A DNA stretch of 48,412 nucleotides from Veillonella sp. VA142. Its GTDB lineage: Bacteria; Bacillota; Negativicutes; Veillonellales; Veillonellaceae. The stretch's first letter is position 1. Every line of letters starts with the position of its first letter. Shown piece after piece: positions 23,321 to 31,151 of this stretch. The stretch is from the NCBI RefSeq assembly GCF_003992135.1, contig NZ_RQVN01000013.1, positions 1-48,412 of the forward strand, read 5' to 3'. Under the pieces are notes generated by a model, which saw nothing but the letters and a program-made list of their open reading frames with translations, was not told where the DNA came from and did not search any database. A program made the translations under genes and the position numbers.

Positions 23321-24097
23321 ATGGAAGGTGAATTACTCATTGGTATTATATTATTTTTTGCAGGAGCCCTAGCAGGATTTGTGGATTCTATTGTTGGTGG
23401 CGGCGGTTTAATTTCCTTACCTGCGTTGCTATTAACCAATATGCCTGTTGCCATGTGTATTGGGACTAATAAATTATCTAGTGTGTTTGGATCAGGCACG
23501 GCAATGATTAACTTTGCTAAAAATAAATTGGTCAATTGGGATGGGATTAAATGGATTCTTCCCTTTACCTTACTTGTGTCTATGGTGGGAGCGTATATAG
23601 CGGTCTATGTACCATCTACATTTTTGAAGCCAGCTATTATTGTGTTATTATTAGTTGTATTTATTGTGGTACTTACAAAGAAAGATTGGGGTGCTATTTC
23701 CCAAGTAGAGCCTAAGCGTGGCTGGAAACTAGTTGCCTATATGTTCGTAGCTATCTTAATTGGTTTATATGATGGATTTTTTGGGCCTGGAACAGGAGTA
23801 TTTTTGATTTTTTACTTTCTTTTCATGGGCTATGACTTTTTGGGTGCCTCTGGCAATGCAAAAGTACTCAATACAGTCAGCAACTTTGGATCTTTGATGA
23901 TGTTTATCTATATGGATCAAGTTCATTATGGATATGGACTGGCAGTGGCAGCGGGGCAAATTATTGGAGCTACTACAGGGTCTAAGCTAGCGATGGTAAA
24001 AGGAACGGGATTAGTACGCTTTGTGTTCATTGTTATGTCTCTGACCATGCTGATAAAATTAACCTATGATTATTTACTTTCACAGGGCATTATATAA
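23321..24097 (+). CDS. TSUP (TauE/SafE) family permease
   Basis: The start follows GAGGAGGG. The 258 aa protein has about eight membrane helices. The two family repeats are seen: FAGALAGFVDSIVGGGGLISLPALL in the first half and GLYDGFFGPGTGVFLIFYFLF in the second. TSUP proteins move sulfite, organosulfonates, thiosulfate or similar anions across the inner membrane. The substrate here is not clear. The short-chain dehydrogenase gene starts 11 bases after its stop, so both may serve one pathway. Confidence 0.88.
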   Translation: MEGELLIGIILFFAGALAGFVDSIVGGGGLISLPALLLTNMPVAMCIGTNKLSSVFGSGTAMINFAKNKLVNWDGIKWILPFTLLVSMVGAYIAVYVPSTFLKPAIIVLLLVVFIVVLTKKDWGAISQVEPKRGWKLVAYMFVAILIGLYDGFFGPGTGVFLIFYFLFMGYDFLGASGNAKVLNTVSNFGSLMMFIYMDQVHYGYGLAVAAGQIIGATTGSKLAMVKGTGLVRFVFIVMSLTMLIKLTYDYLLSQGII

Positions 24098-24108
24098 TAG
24101 GAGTAACT

Positions 24109-24879
24109 ATGCAAAAGTTTAGCGATAACCAGGTGGCATTGATTAGTGGTGGCACATCAGGTATAGGCTTTGCTACAGCAGAATTGTTGCTAAAGCAAGG
24201 CTGGTGCGTAGTCATCAATGGTCGCAATGAATGGGATGGACAAGAGGCTGTGGTGAAATTGCGCCGTATTTCCTCGAAAGTGCGATTTGTACAAGGTGAT
24301 GTGAGTAAGGTTATGAATTGTCGTCGTATTGTAGAAGATACAGTGCGTTTATTTGGCAATTTGAATGCTTTGGTAACGGCAGCAGGCTATTATGAAGAGC
24401 GATTGTTAGAGAATGTGGACGAGCAAAACTTTGATGAAATGTTCGGAACGAATGTGAAAGGCACTGTCTTTTTATGCCAAGCTGCAGCGCCGTATTTGAA
24501 ACAAGTTCATGGTAGCATCGTGACCATCTCAAGTGATGCGGGTTTACAAGGTAATGTGGCATGCACCGTGTACGGAGCATCCAAGGGGGCTGTGGTGAGT
24601 TTTACGAAATCACTGTCCTTAGAAATGGCTCCTCATCGAGTTCGCGTTAATTGTGTATGCCCCGGTGATGTAGATACATCATTAGTGGCGAAACAATTAG
24701 CTAATGAACCATCTGGTGATGTTGTGAAAGCCAAGGAAGAAATGGCACTTCACTATCCATTAGGGCGTATCGCTCAACCACGAGAAGTAGGGGAAGTTAT
24801 CGCTTTTTTAATCAGCGAGAAGGCATCATTTGTGACCGGAGCAGCATGGACTGTAGATGGTGGATTAACAAGTTGGTAA
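24109..24879 (+). CDS. Short-chain dehydrogenase/reductase
   Basis: The 256 aa Rossmann-fold enzyme has the classical SDR motifs: cofactor loop SGGTSGIG near 14-21, NALVTAAG in the place of NNAG, catalytic Ser in VTISSDAG, and YGASK with catalytic Tyr and Lys. GAAWTVDGGLTSW closes the chain. An Asn-Gly-Arg after the second strand (VINGRNE) suggests NADP(H) preference. It resembles FabG-like reductases, but the substrate is unknown and no fatty acid genes are adjacent. Confidence 0.88.
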   Translation: MQKFSDNQVALISGGTSGIGFATAELLLKQGWCVVINGRNEWDGQEAVVKLRRISSKVRFVQGDVSKVMNCRRIVEDTVRLFGNLNALVTAAGYYEERLLENVDEQNFDEMFGTNVKGTVFLCQAAAPYLKQVHGSIVTISSDAGLQGNVACTVYGASKGAVVSFTKSLSLEMAPHRVRVNCVCPGDVDTSLVAKQLANEPSGDVVKAKEEMALHYPLGRIAQPREVGEVIAFLISEKASFVTGAAWTVDGGLTSW

Positions 24880-24902
24880 TTCATGGCGAAATTTGATACA
24901 AT
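24873..24902 (+). promoter_or_regulatory. Promoter of the helical-repeat protein gene
   Basis: TTGGTA (24873-24878) and TACAAT (24897-24902) are separated by 18 bases, with TGA before the -10 giving an extended element. The -35 box overlaps the last codons of the SDR gene. Confidence 0.5.
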
Positions 24903-24958
24903 AAGGGTAATAAGTACATTGTCACTTAAATGTTTTGTGGTAAGTATAGGAGACAAAT

Positions 24959-26101
24959 ATGGAACGTTTGGAATATAATAATGCAACACTTGCTCAAGCA
25001 ACGAATGTACAAGAAGAAGTAGAAATGATTTGCCGTTGGGCAGCGGCACGTGCTGCTGGCATCGCGGCGTTACCAAAATTTAATTATGCAGGTTTGTTGG
25101 CTAATGATGTGTACATGGTATCTCGCATTGCTCAAACCTATGGCGTATGCCCAGCCAAAGAAGACATTACAGGATTTTTAGTAGGTCTTGGTGGTAGTGC
25201 TGTGGCAGCTTTAGTGTGTACTATTGTACCGACTATGATTCTTCGTGTTCCCGTAGCAGCAGCGATTACTTATGGTGTAGGTAAGATGGCTGCTAAGTGG
25301 ATTGAAGATGGTATGCCAACTTGTCCTAACTTTGAAGAATATCGCCAACGCTTGGTAGATATCTACGAATATAATAAAGAAACTGTTATTACATTGGCGA
25401 ATACTCCACTTCGCGATAAACCATTAGGAAATGAGAGTGTAGACTTCTTAGAAGGAGTACATGTATCTGGTAATGATTATTTAGCAAGCGCTAAAGGTTT
25501 TGTAAGTTCTTTTGTAGGATCTGACGTGCTAACTAATATTGGTGCTGTAAAAGATTTGGCAGTAGGAGCCGTTTCTATTCTAGCGGCCACAGTTCAGGAT
25601 GCGCTAGAAAAAAATGGTAACGGAGAATTACTGGATAATGCGCGTCATGCCGCAAAAGGTGTAGGCTCATTGCTTAAAATTTTAGCTACAGAAGCCTTAT
25701 CTTTAACTGGTGCCGTAGCAGGTACATCAGCATCTAAAGCAAGTGCCTATACGCATGCAGCATACGAAAAAGCAGAAACAGTGCGTCAGTCGATTAACGA
25801 CTCTTTACAAACTAAAGTAGAACCAGTAATGGAAAAAGCAACCGCAGTCATACAAGATGTAAAAGAGGCAGTAGAGCCAAAATTACAACAAGTAAAAGAG
25901 GCCGTTGAACCAAAACTGCAACAAGTAGAAGAAAAAGCTTCTGAATTGACAGCTAAAGCGATTGATCAGGCACAGGAAGCAGTGCAAGACATTCGTGAAA
26001 AAGCAGGAGCTGTGAAAGAAACTGCTGTAGAATTAGCGGAACAAACAAAAGAAAAAGCCATCGATTTAGCAGAACAAGCAAAAGATAAGTTCAAACAATA
26101 A
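24959..26101 (+). CDS. Protein with membrane segments and amphipathic helical repeats
   Basis: The start follows AGGAGA. I do not recognise the whole protein (380 aa). The N-terminal third has hydrophobic stretches (about 75-115, including FLVGLGGSAVAALVC and PVAAAITYGVGK). The middle is rich in small residues. From about residue 290 the chain is low-complexity and helical, with a tandem 11-residue repeat (VKEAVEPKLQQ, twice) followed by Ala/Glu/Lys/Gln-rich 11-mers such as ELAEQTKEKAID and LAEQAKDKFKQ. The pattern resembles LEA-like or apolipoprotein-type repeats that lie on membranes or stay unfolded. The next gene (YkvA-like) begins 17 bases later and is probably co-transcribed. Confidence 0.6.
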   Translation: MERLEYNNATLAQATNVQEEVEMICRWAAARAAGIAALPKFNYAGLLANDVYMVSRIAQTYGVCPAKEDITGFLVGLGGSAVAALVCTIVPTMILRVPVAAAITYGVGKMAAKWIEDGMPTCPNFEEYRQRLVDIYEYNKETVITLANTPLRDKPLGNESVDFLEGVHVSGNDYLASAKGFVSSFVGSDVLTNIGAVKDLAVGAVSILAATVQDALEKNGNGELLDNARHAAKGVGSLLKILATEALSLTGAVAGTSASKASAYTHAAYEKAETVRQSINDSLQTKVEPVMEKATAVIQDVKEAVEPKLQQVKEAVEPKLQQVEEKASELTAKAIDQAQEAVQDIREKAGAVKETAVELAEQTKEKAIDLAEQAKDKFKQ

Positions 26102-26118
26102 TCAGCGAGGTCATCATT

Positions 26119-26463
26119 ATGAATATTTTAAAACTCCTTAAGTATGGAAAAAACTTTACATCTGATGCCTTTATGTCCACTGTGAATCGCATGGGCCGCA
26201 ATATTATGTTTGCACGAAAAGCAGTTATGTTATATTATTGTTTACGTGATAAAGACACACCAAAATTTGTGAAAGCTGTCATTGCCGGGGCTTTGGGCTA
26301 TTTAATTTTGCCTATCGACTTTATTCCAGATAGCGTGCCAGGTCTTGGTTGGGTAGATGATGTAGCTATTTTAGGTATAGCTATGAAAGTAGCCAATCGT
26401 TATATCAAAGCTTCTCATAAAGAACAGGCACAAAAATTTGTGCCTATCGGATCAATTGAGTAA
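26119..26463 (+). CDS. YkvA/DUF1232 family protein
   Basis: The 114 aa protein contains the DUF1232 core KFVKAVIAGALGYLILPIDFIPDSVPGLGWVDDVAILGIAM, which includes the family's YLxxPxDxxPD motif. The core has one or two hydrophobic helices. The function is unknown. It follows the helical-repeat gene closely, and a hairpin after the stop ends the pair. Confidence 0.85.
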   Translation: MNILKLLKYGKNFTSDAFMSTVNRMGRNIMFARKAVMLYYCLRDKDTPKFVKAVIAGALGYLILPIDFIPDSVPGLGWVDDVAILGIAMKVANRYIKASHKEQAQKFVPIGSIE

Positions 26464-26470
26464 TGAGTAA

Positions 26471-26496
26471 AAGGGGCTCCTTGGAGCCTCTTATTG
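26471..26496 (+). terminator. Hairpin terminator after the YkvA-like gene
   Basis: AGGGGCTCC pairs with GGAGCCTCT, with a very small loop, followed by TTATT. The T run is short, so termination may be partial. Confidence 0.6.
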
Positions 26497-26516
26497 CATA
26501 GGAAAGGTAGTATACG

Positions 26517-26927
26517 ATGATTTCTACATCATTGCGTGTCCGATTTTACGAAACGGACATGATGGAGATTGCCCATCATACGAATCATTTACGATGGTTT
26601 GAAATGGGGCGAATTGAATATTTCCGCCGTTGTGGCATTAGTCTATGGGACATGATGCAAGAGGGCATCGTATTTCCTATTACAAAAGTGAGCTGTGAAT
26701 ATAAGGAAGTAGCACGGTTTGACGATGTATTGCGGGTAGAATTAACAGTCTCCTCCTTGTCGCGGGCGCAATGTACTTTCACATATCGGATTATCCGTGA
26801 AAGTGATAATGCGCTTATTTGCACAGGAGAGACGCAAAATGTATTTACCGCAAAAGAAACGGGCAAAATTATTCGATTACCAGATGTATTTTTCAAATCC
26901 ATGAAAACCGTAGCAGAGGAGGAGTAG
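26517..26927 (+). CDS. YbgC/FadM-type acyl-CoA thioesterase (hotdog fold)
   Basis: The 136 aa protein has the 4-hydroxybenzoyl-CoA thioesterase-type motif near the start, RFYETDMMEIAHHTNHLRWFEMGRIEYF, with the family's Asp and His and the following helix. The rest, such as VSCEYKEVARFDDVLRVEL, fits the hotdog fold. Such enzymes hydrolyse acyl-CoA thioesters in the cytoplasm. The substrate is not known. The murI gene starts 3 bases after its stop, so they share a transcript. Confidence 0.85.
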   Translation: MISTSLRVRFYETDMMEIAHHTNHLRWFEMGRIEYFRRCGISLWDMMQEGIVFPITKVSCEYKEVARFDDVLRVELTVSSLSRAQCTFTYRIIRESDNALICTGETQNVFTAKETGKIIRLPDVFFKSMKTVAEEE

Positions 26928-26930
26928 GGA

Positions 26931-27749
26931 ATGACGTCCATACAGAAAGAATTACCTATTGGAGTATTCGACTCTGGCATCGGTGGATTGTCTGTATTAT
27001 CTGTGCTTACACAAGAGTTTCCAGAAGAAGATTTTATTTACGTCGGAGATAGCGCGAATAATCCAGTGGGAAATAGGTCGATTGAGGAAATTGAAAACAT
27101 AGCTGCAACCATTGCAGAATTTTTAGTGGCACAGCCTGTGAAGTTGATTGTAATCGCTTGCAATACATTTTCTGTAGTAGCTTTAGATACATTAGCGAAA
27201 CGATTTACAGTACCTATTGTAGGCATGTCACAAGGCATTCATGATGCACTCCGTATCAAAGTGAAACAAAAACGAAAAGGGCCCTTAGGAATTATGGCTA
27301 CCGTAGCGACTATTAATAGTCATAAACATATGGATGCGGTGCATAGTTTGAAACCTCATGTAAAAGTGGTGGAACAAGGCTGTAAAGATCTGGCAGCCTG
27401 TATTGAGGAAGGCCATTTAGATGACGATTTACTTCGTAGTTGTGCCAAAGAGTATGTACAACCATTAGTAGAAGCAAATGTAGAAGTAGCGATTTTGGGG
27501 TGTACCCATTATCCTTTAGTAGAATCCATATTGCGAGATCTGACGGATGATCGAATTTGCTTTGTAGACCCAGCGTGGGAGACATCCGATGCAGTAGGAG
27601 CTATTTTGTATGGAGAAGATTTAGAACAGACAAGGGGACGAATAGGAACGATACAAGTTTATGTGACTAGTCACGCAGAACGTGTGACCCCTATTGTACA
27701 GGATATTTTCAAGGATACTAGTTTAACAGCTAAGCTCATTACTCTATAG
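26931..27749 (+). CDS. murI: Glutamate racemase MurI
   Basis: The start follows GAGGAGGAG at 26917-26925. The 272 aa enzyme carries the hallmark motifs PIGVFDSGIGGLSVL (with the first Asp and Ser), VIACNTFSVVAL (catalytic Cys, near residue 76) and VAILGCTHYPLV (second catalytic Cys, near residue 188). It converts L-Glu to D-Glu for UDP-MurNAc-peptide synthesis. The length is normal. Confidence 0.96.
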   Translation: MTSIQKELPIGVFDSGIGGLSVLSVLTQEFPEEDFIYVGDSANNPVGNRSIEEIENIAATIAEFLVAQPVKLIVIACNTFSVVALDTLAKRFTVPIVGMSQGIHDALRIKVKQKRKGPLGIMATVATINSHKHMDAVHSLKPHVKVVEQGCKDLAACIEEGHLDDDLLRSCAKEYVQPLVEANVEVAILGCTHYPLVESILRDLTDDRICFVDPAWETSDAVGAILYGEDLEQTRGRIGTIQVYVTSHAERVTPIVQDIFKDTSLTAKLITL

Positions 27750-27757
27750 GAGGAAGT

Positions 27758-28297
27758 ATGTATATTTACACATTAATAGATACCCTAGTGTGGATTGCCT
27801 GTATCATTGCCATTATTTACATCGCTTATCGCATCTTTGCATGGCGCCAAGGTAATGAAAATATTATCATCATGGTGAAACGCCGTACGCCATTTGTAGT
27901 GGAAGACATTAGTTTTGACCAAGTGGTATTATCTACGGATATTCCATTTGTGAACAGAGGAAAACAATATGGTACTATCATGGATATGTTCCCTCGTCAT
28001 TTATTGCCACAAGAGCAATTTGACAATGTACAAATTCAATCATGGTTGACCGATGCGAAAGCAGAACGTCATGATGGGTATTGGGAAGCATTAGTGTATA
28101 AACAAAGACAAGGTAGTACTATTCGCTTGCGAATTGTCATGACTGCTAATAGTGGCAATATTCGTAAAGACTTGGCTGGATTCCCAGATATGCCTATCGA
28201 TATCTACCATCAAGTAGTAGGCCGTGAGGCATACCGTATTTCAAAAACTAGAATCATTCTAACTGCGGAAGAGTTAGAAGTGGCGATGCGTAAATAG
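27758..28297 (+). CDS. Membrane-anchored protein of unknown function
   Basis: The start follows AGGAGG. The 179 aa protein has one N-terminal membrane helix (about 5-28, LIDTLVWIACIIAIIYIAYRIF) and a soluble domain with alternating strands, presumably in the cytoplasm or periplasm. I do not recognise a family. It lies 8 bases after murI and 10 bases before the F420-ligase-like gene, which suggests one operon of thioesterase, murI, this gene and the ligase-like gene. Confidence 0.6.
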   Translation: MYIYTLIDTLVWIACIIAIIYIAYRIFAWRQGNENIIIMVKRRTPFVVEDISFDQVVLSTDIPFVNRGKQYGTIMDMFPRHLLPQEQFDNVQIQSWLTDAKAERHDGYWEALVYKQRQGSTIRLRIVMTANSGNIRKDLAGFPDMPIDIYHQVVGREAYRISKTRIILTAEELEVAMRK

Positions 28298-28307
28298 GAG
28301 GTACATC

Positions 28308-28964
28308 ATGGCAGAATTAGAACTTTTACCAATCCCTACGCGCATTTTAACGAATAAAGATGATATCGTAGAGGCTATTGTAGAATTTGCAGGACCTTAT
28401 ATTGGACCAGAGGATATTGTGTGTGTAGCAGAATCTGTTGTGGCTATCACTCAAGGGGAGTTCACACGTCCAGAAGATTTGAAAGTATCTTGGCAAGCCA
28501 AATTTTTAAATCGCTTTATCCATCCCGATGGATCTATGGCATCTGTATATGGTATGCAAGCAGCTATGGATAAAGAAGGAGAATGGAAAATGATGTTTGC
28601 CTTCCTTTGTGGTGCTGTGGCAAAAGTATTTAAAAAGCCGGGGGTGTTTTATCAAATGGCACGTACTGCATCCCTTACTGATGATGTAACCGGTACGATG
28701 CCTCCATTTGATAAATGTATCGTATACGGACCAAAACAACCGCATGCAGTAGCGGATGCCATCATGAAAGCCACAGGAGCCTATGGGGCTTGTGTAGCAG
28801 ATGTAAATGATTTAAAACGAGCTGCTATTTTAGGCCATAGCCGTGGATTAAAACCGCAACAAATCGCACAAATTTTGATTGACAATCCATTCGGTAATGA
28901 TAGCCAAATGACACCGATTGTTGTGATTAAAAATTATGCCTCTGTGTCTAAACGAAAAGGATAA
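28308..28964 (+). CDS. Coenzyme F420:glutamate ligase-like protein
   Basis: The start follows GGAGGT. The 218 aa protein resembles the CofE/FbiB ligase fold: LLPIPTRILTNKDDIVEAIVEF at the start and DIVCVAESVVAITQGEF with the metal-binding-type Glu. A DDVTGT segment and a late Asn-Pro-Phe-Gly segment follow. Firmicutes without F420 often carry such a protein; its substrate there is unknown, and I see no other F420 genes here. It is the last gene of the murI operon and sits just before the thi leader. Confidence 0.65.
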   Translation: MAELELLPIPTRILTNKDDIVEAIVEFAGPYIGPEDIVCVAESVVAITQGEFTRPEDLKVSWQAKFLNRFIHPDGSMASVYGMQAAMDKEGEWKMMFAFLCGAVAKVFKKPGVFYQMARTASLTDDVTGTMPPFDKCIVYGPKQPHAVADAIMKATGAYGACVADVNDLKRAAILGHSRGLKPQQIAQILIDNPFGNDSQMTPIVVIKNYASVSKRKG

Positions 28965-29030
28965 AATATATTGAAACTAGCTCAATATCACATGTCGTTC
29001 ATAAAATATAAATATTGTTGATACTTAGGC

Positions 29031-29059
29031 TTGCAAATTGCGACGTATCAGCGTATACT
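29031..29059 (+). promoter_or_regulatory. Promoter of the thi operon
   Basis: TTGCAA (29031-29036) and TATACT (29054-29059) are separated by 17 bases. The expected start of transcription (about 29066) is at the first base of the riboswitch P1 stem. Confidence 0.8.
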
Positions 29060-29066
29060 GAAAGAG

Positions 29067-29150
29067 AACTTTGGGGAGCCTAATGGCTGAGAGTAAACGA
29101 AAGTTTTGACCCATAACCTGATTTGGATAATGCCAACGTAGGATAAGTTT
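29067..29150 (+). ncRNA. TPP riboswitch (THI element)
   Basis: The conserved TPP aptamer parts are all visible: P1 arms AACTT/AAGTT, GGGGAGCC, GGCTGAGAG, GACCC, ACCTGATTTGGATAATGCC and GTAGGATAAG. Binding of thiamine pyrophosphate is expected to favour the terminator that follows, shutting off thiSFGH and the thiE-like gene. Confidence 0.95.
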
Positions 29151-29164
29151 GATTCGTCATACCG

Positions 29165-29191
29165 AGGACATCCAACAGGATGTCCTTTTTT
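29165..29191 (+). terminator. Expression-platform terminator of the TPP riboswitch
   Basis: The 9-bp stem AGGACATCC (29165-29173) with GGATGTCCT (29178-29186) has a 4-base loop and is followed by a run of six T. It lies 14 bases after the aptamer. Confidence 0.92.
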
Positions 29192-29288
29192 GTGCTTTTA
29201 TAGGATGGTGTATCGTATATAAGTATATATGAAAGGTGTATCTAAGTGGATGTACAAGGGGAAGAGAATAGTGAGACGATAGAGTGCT

Positions 29289-29340
29289 ACAGCATGAAGG
29301 GGCATACCACCGCGGGTATGGTTTTTCGTGCTGTTTTTTT
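29289..29340 (+). terminator. Second, nested terminator in the thi leader
   Basis: The outer stem ACAGCATGAA (29289-29298) with TTCGTGCTGT (29325-29334) has one G-U pair. An inner stem is CATACC (29303-29308) with GGTATG (29315-29320). Seven T follow. It stands about 100 bases after the riboswitch terminator and 100 before thiS. The inner loop CACCGCG recalls a T-box, but the T-box core is not there. Confidence 0.75.
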
Positions 29341-29433
29341 ATACTAGTATGTAGTGAAGGAGCCATGACTAGCGGTTGGCATCATATTAGTTTGAAATAG
29401 GTATATAGCAGAAGCCATAGATAGGAGGATACT

Positions 29434-29625
29434 ATGAAAGTTAATGGAAGTACGTATAATTACGAAGGGCAAACGGTGCAAGAAGTACTGGAAGACTTAG
29501 CATTTCGCATAGATCGCATTGTGGTGGAATATAATGGTAAAATCCTTTCCAAAGCAGAATGGGAATCCACTCGTGTAAGTGCAGCAGACATAATGGAAGT
29601 AGTAACCTTTGTGGGAGGTGGCTAA
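29434..29625 (+). CDS. thiS: Sulfur carrier protein ThiS
   Basis: The start follows AGGAGG. The 63 aa ubiquitin-like protein ends in FVGGG; the terminal Gly-Gly is adenylated by ThiF and then thiocarboxylated to carry sulfur to the thiazole synthase ThiG. The length is normal. ThiF starts one base after its stop codon. Confidence 0.92.
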   Translation: MKVNGSTYNYEGQTVQEVLEDLAFRIDRIVVEYNGKILSKAEWESTRVSAADIMEVVTFVGGG

Positions 29626-30201
29626 ATGATATCCTTACAAGATAAAAAAGTTCTTCTCATCGGTATCGGTGGAGTCGGTTCTCATGTGGCAGTGGCGTTG
29701 TGCCGTGCCGGAATTGGACAATTAGAAATCGTCGATTTTGACGTTGTGGATGAAAGCAATCTAGGTCGTCAATACTACGATGTAAATGATGTAGGGGTAT
29801 TGAAAGTAGAGGCTATGAAAGGACATCTGAATCGGATGAATCCAAACTGTAATGTTATCGTTCATAATGAATGCCTTACGCCAGAACGTTTATCTGAACT
29901 GATTGATGGCTATGACATGGTTGTAGAAGCAGTGGATAAAGCTGTTACAAAAGCATGGATGACAGAAGTCATCTTAACCCATCCCACAGAACCTTTGTTA
30001 GTAGGCTGTTCAGGTATGGCAGGTTGGGGCGATAGTAATGGTATTCGCCGTGAACGGAGACATCATCGTTGGTATTTATGCGGTGACGGTGTGAGTGATA
30101 TCGATTCTATCGGAAAAATTACAGCTGCTCGTGTCATGGTGTGCGCCGGCCATATGGCAAATGCCGTTATTCAACTATTACACGGGGAAGATATTGATTA
30201 A
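29626..30201 (+). CDS. thiF: ThiF-family adenylyltransferase (short form)
   Basis: The 191 aa E1-like protein has the nucleotide loop [20 protein letters not shown], then [16 protein letters not shown], as in the ThiF/MoeB family. It corresponds to the shorter ThiF family 2 found in Clostridia and relatives; the CxxC zinc pairs of longer MoeB-type proteins are not seen. It should adenylate the ThiS C-terminus. It is between thiS and thiG. Confidence 0.9.
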   Translation: MISLQDKKVLLIGIGGVGSHVAVALCRAGIGQLEIVDFDVVDESNLGRQYYDVNDVGVLKVEAMKGHLNRMNPNCNVIVHNECLTPERLSELIDGYDMVVEAVDKAVTKAWMTEVILTHPTEPLLVGCSGMAGWGDSNGIRRERRHHRWYLCGDGVSDIDSIGKITAARVMVCAGHMANAVIQLLHGEDID

Positions 30202-30211
30202 GGAGGAACGT

Positions 30212-31003
30212 ATGACACTTTCAGTAAAAGATATGGAAACACAAGATACATGGACCTTAGGGGGACATACATTACAGTCTCGATTTATTTTGGGATCTGG
30301 CAAATTTTCCATTGACTTAATCGAGGCTGTCCTAGAAGAAGCGGGGGCAGAAATGATCACCTTAGCATTGCGTCGTGCAGTGGGTGGGGAAGTAGAAAAT
30401 ATCCTAGATGCCATTCCAAAAGATACTATCTTAATCCCTAACACAAGTGGCGCCCGAGATGCGGAAGAAGCGGTGCGCATTGCGAGACTATCCCGAGCTA
30501 CAGGTTGTGGAGATTTTGTAAAAGTAGAAATCATGAAAGATTCTAAATACTTGTTGCCCCACAATGGAGAGACTATTAAAGCAACGGAGATATTAGCTAA
30601 TGAAGGATTTGTCGTATTACCGTATATGTATCCAGATTTAGAAGTGGCTCGTGATTTGGTGAATGCTGGGGCCGCTGCAGTGATGCCTTTAGCGGCGCCA
30701 ATTGGATCTAATCGTGGATTGCAGACAAAGGAATTTATCAAAATTTTAGTGAATGAAATTGATTTACCTATTATCGTAGATGCTGGTATCGGGGCTCCAT
30801 CTCAAGCAGCAGAAGCGATGGAAATGGGCGTGGCTGCGATTATGGCAAATACGGCTGTAGCTTCTGCGGGTCATATCCGAGGTATGGCGAAGGCCTTTGG
30901 ATTGGCTATTCAAGCAGGGCGATTAGCATATTTGTCAAAGTTGGGACCAATACTTGAAACAGGTGGCACGGCCTCATCTCCATTGACTGGATTTTTGCGG
31001 TAA
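30212..31003 (+). CDS. thiG: Thiazole synthase ThiG
   Basis: The start ATG at 30212 is 5 bases after AAGGAGG; an in-frame ATG at 30095 lies inside thiF and is rejected. The 263 aa TIM barrel starts after a short extension with [19 protein letters not shown]. It has the Schiff-base Lys in GDFVKVEIM, the phosphate-binding part [14 protein letters not shown], and [21 protein letters not shown]. It joins deoxyxylulose phosphate, dehydroglycine and ThiS-bound sulfur into the thiazole ring. Confidence 0.96.
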   Translation: MTLSVKDMETQDTWTLGGHTLQSRFILGSGKFSIDLIEAVLEEAGAEMITLALRRAVGGEVENILDAIPKDTILIPNTSGARDAEEAVRIARLSRATGCGDFVKVEIMKDSKYLLPHNGETIKATEILANEGFVVLPYMYPDLEVARDLVNAGAAAVMPLAAPIGSNRGLQTKEFIKILVNEIDLPIIVDAGIGAPSQAAEAMEMGVAAIMANTAVASAGHIRGMAKAFGLAIQAGRLAYLSKLGPILETGGTASSPLTGFLR

Positions 31004-31088
31004 TAGAGGGTGATATTTTACGGTTGGTGACACATAATAGTCCTATGTAAGATATACCTATGAACGGGCAAATGAACCTACGAATTGA

Positions 31089-31122
31089 CACTGAGTCTAA
31101 ATATATGAAAATTGTCTCAGTG
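31089..31122 (+). other. Hairpin between thiG and thiH
   Basis: The perfect 7-bp inverted repeat CACTGAG (31089-31095) and CTCAGTG (31116-31122) has a 20-base AT-rich loop. The intergenic gap of 148 bases is long for this compact operon. No T run follows, so processing or mRNA stability is more likely than termination. Confidence 0.45.
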
Positions 31123-31151
31123 ATATTGACAGTATGAGGAAAGGAATAGCG

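Noticed and set aside
29230-29340. T-box riboswitch before thiS
   Set aside because: ACCGCG and a strong terminator are there, but the AGGGTGG part, the TGG bulge for tRNA pairing and a specifier stem are missing.
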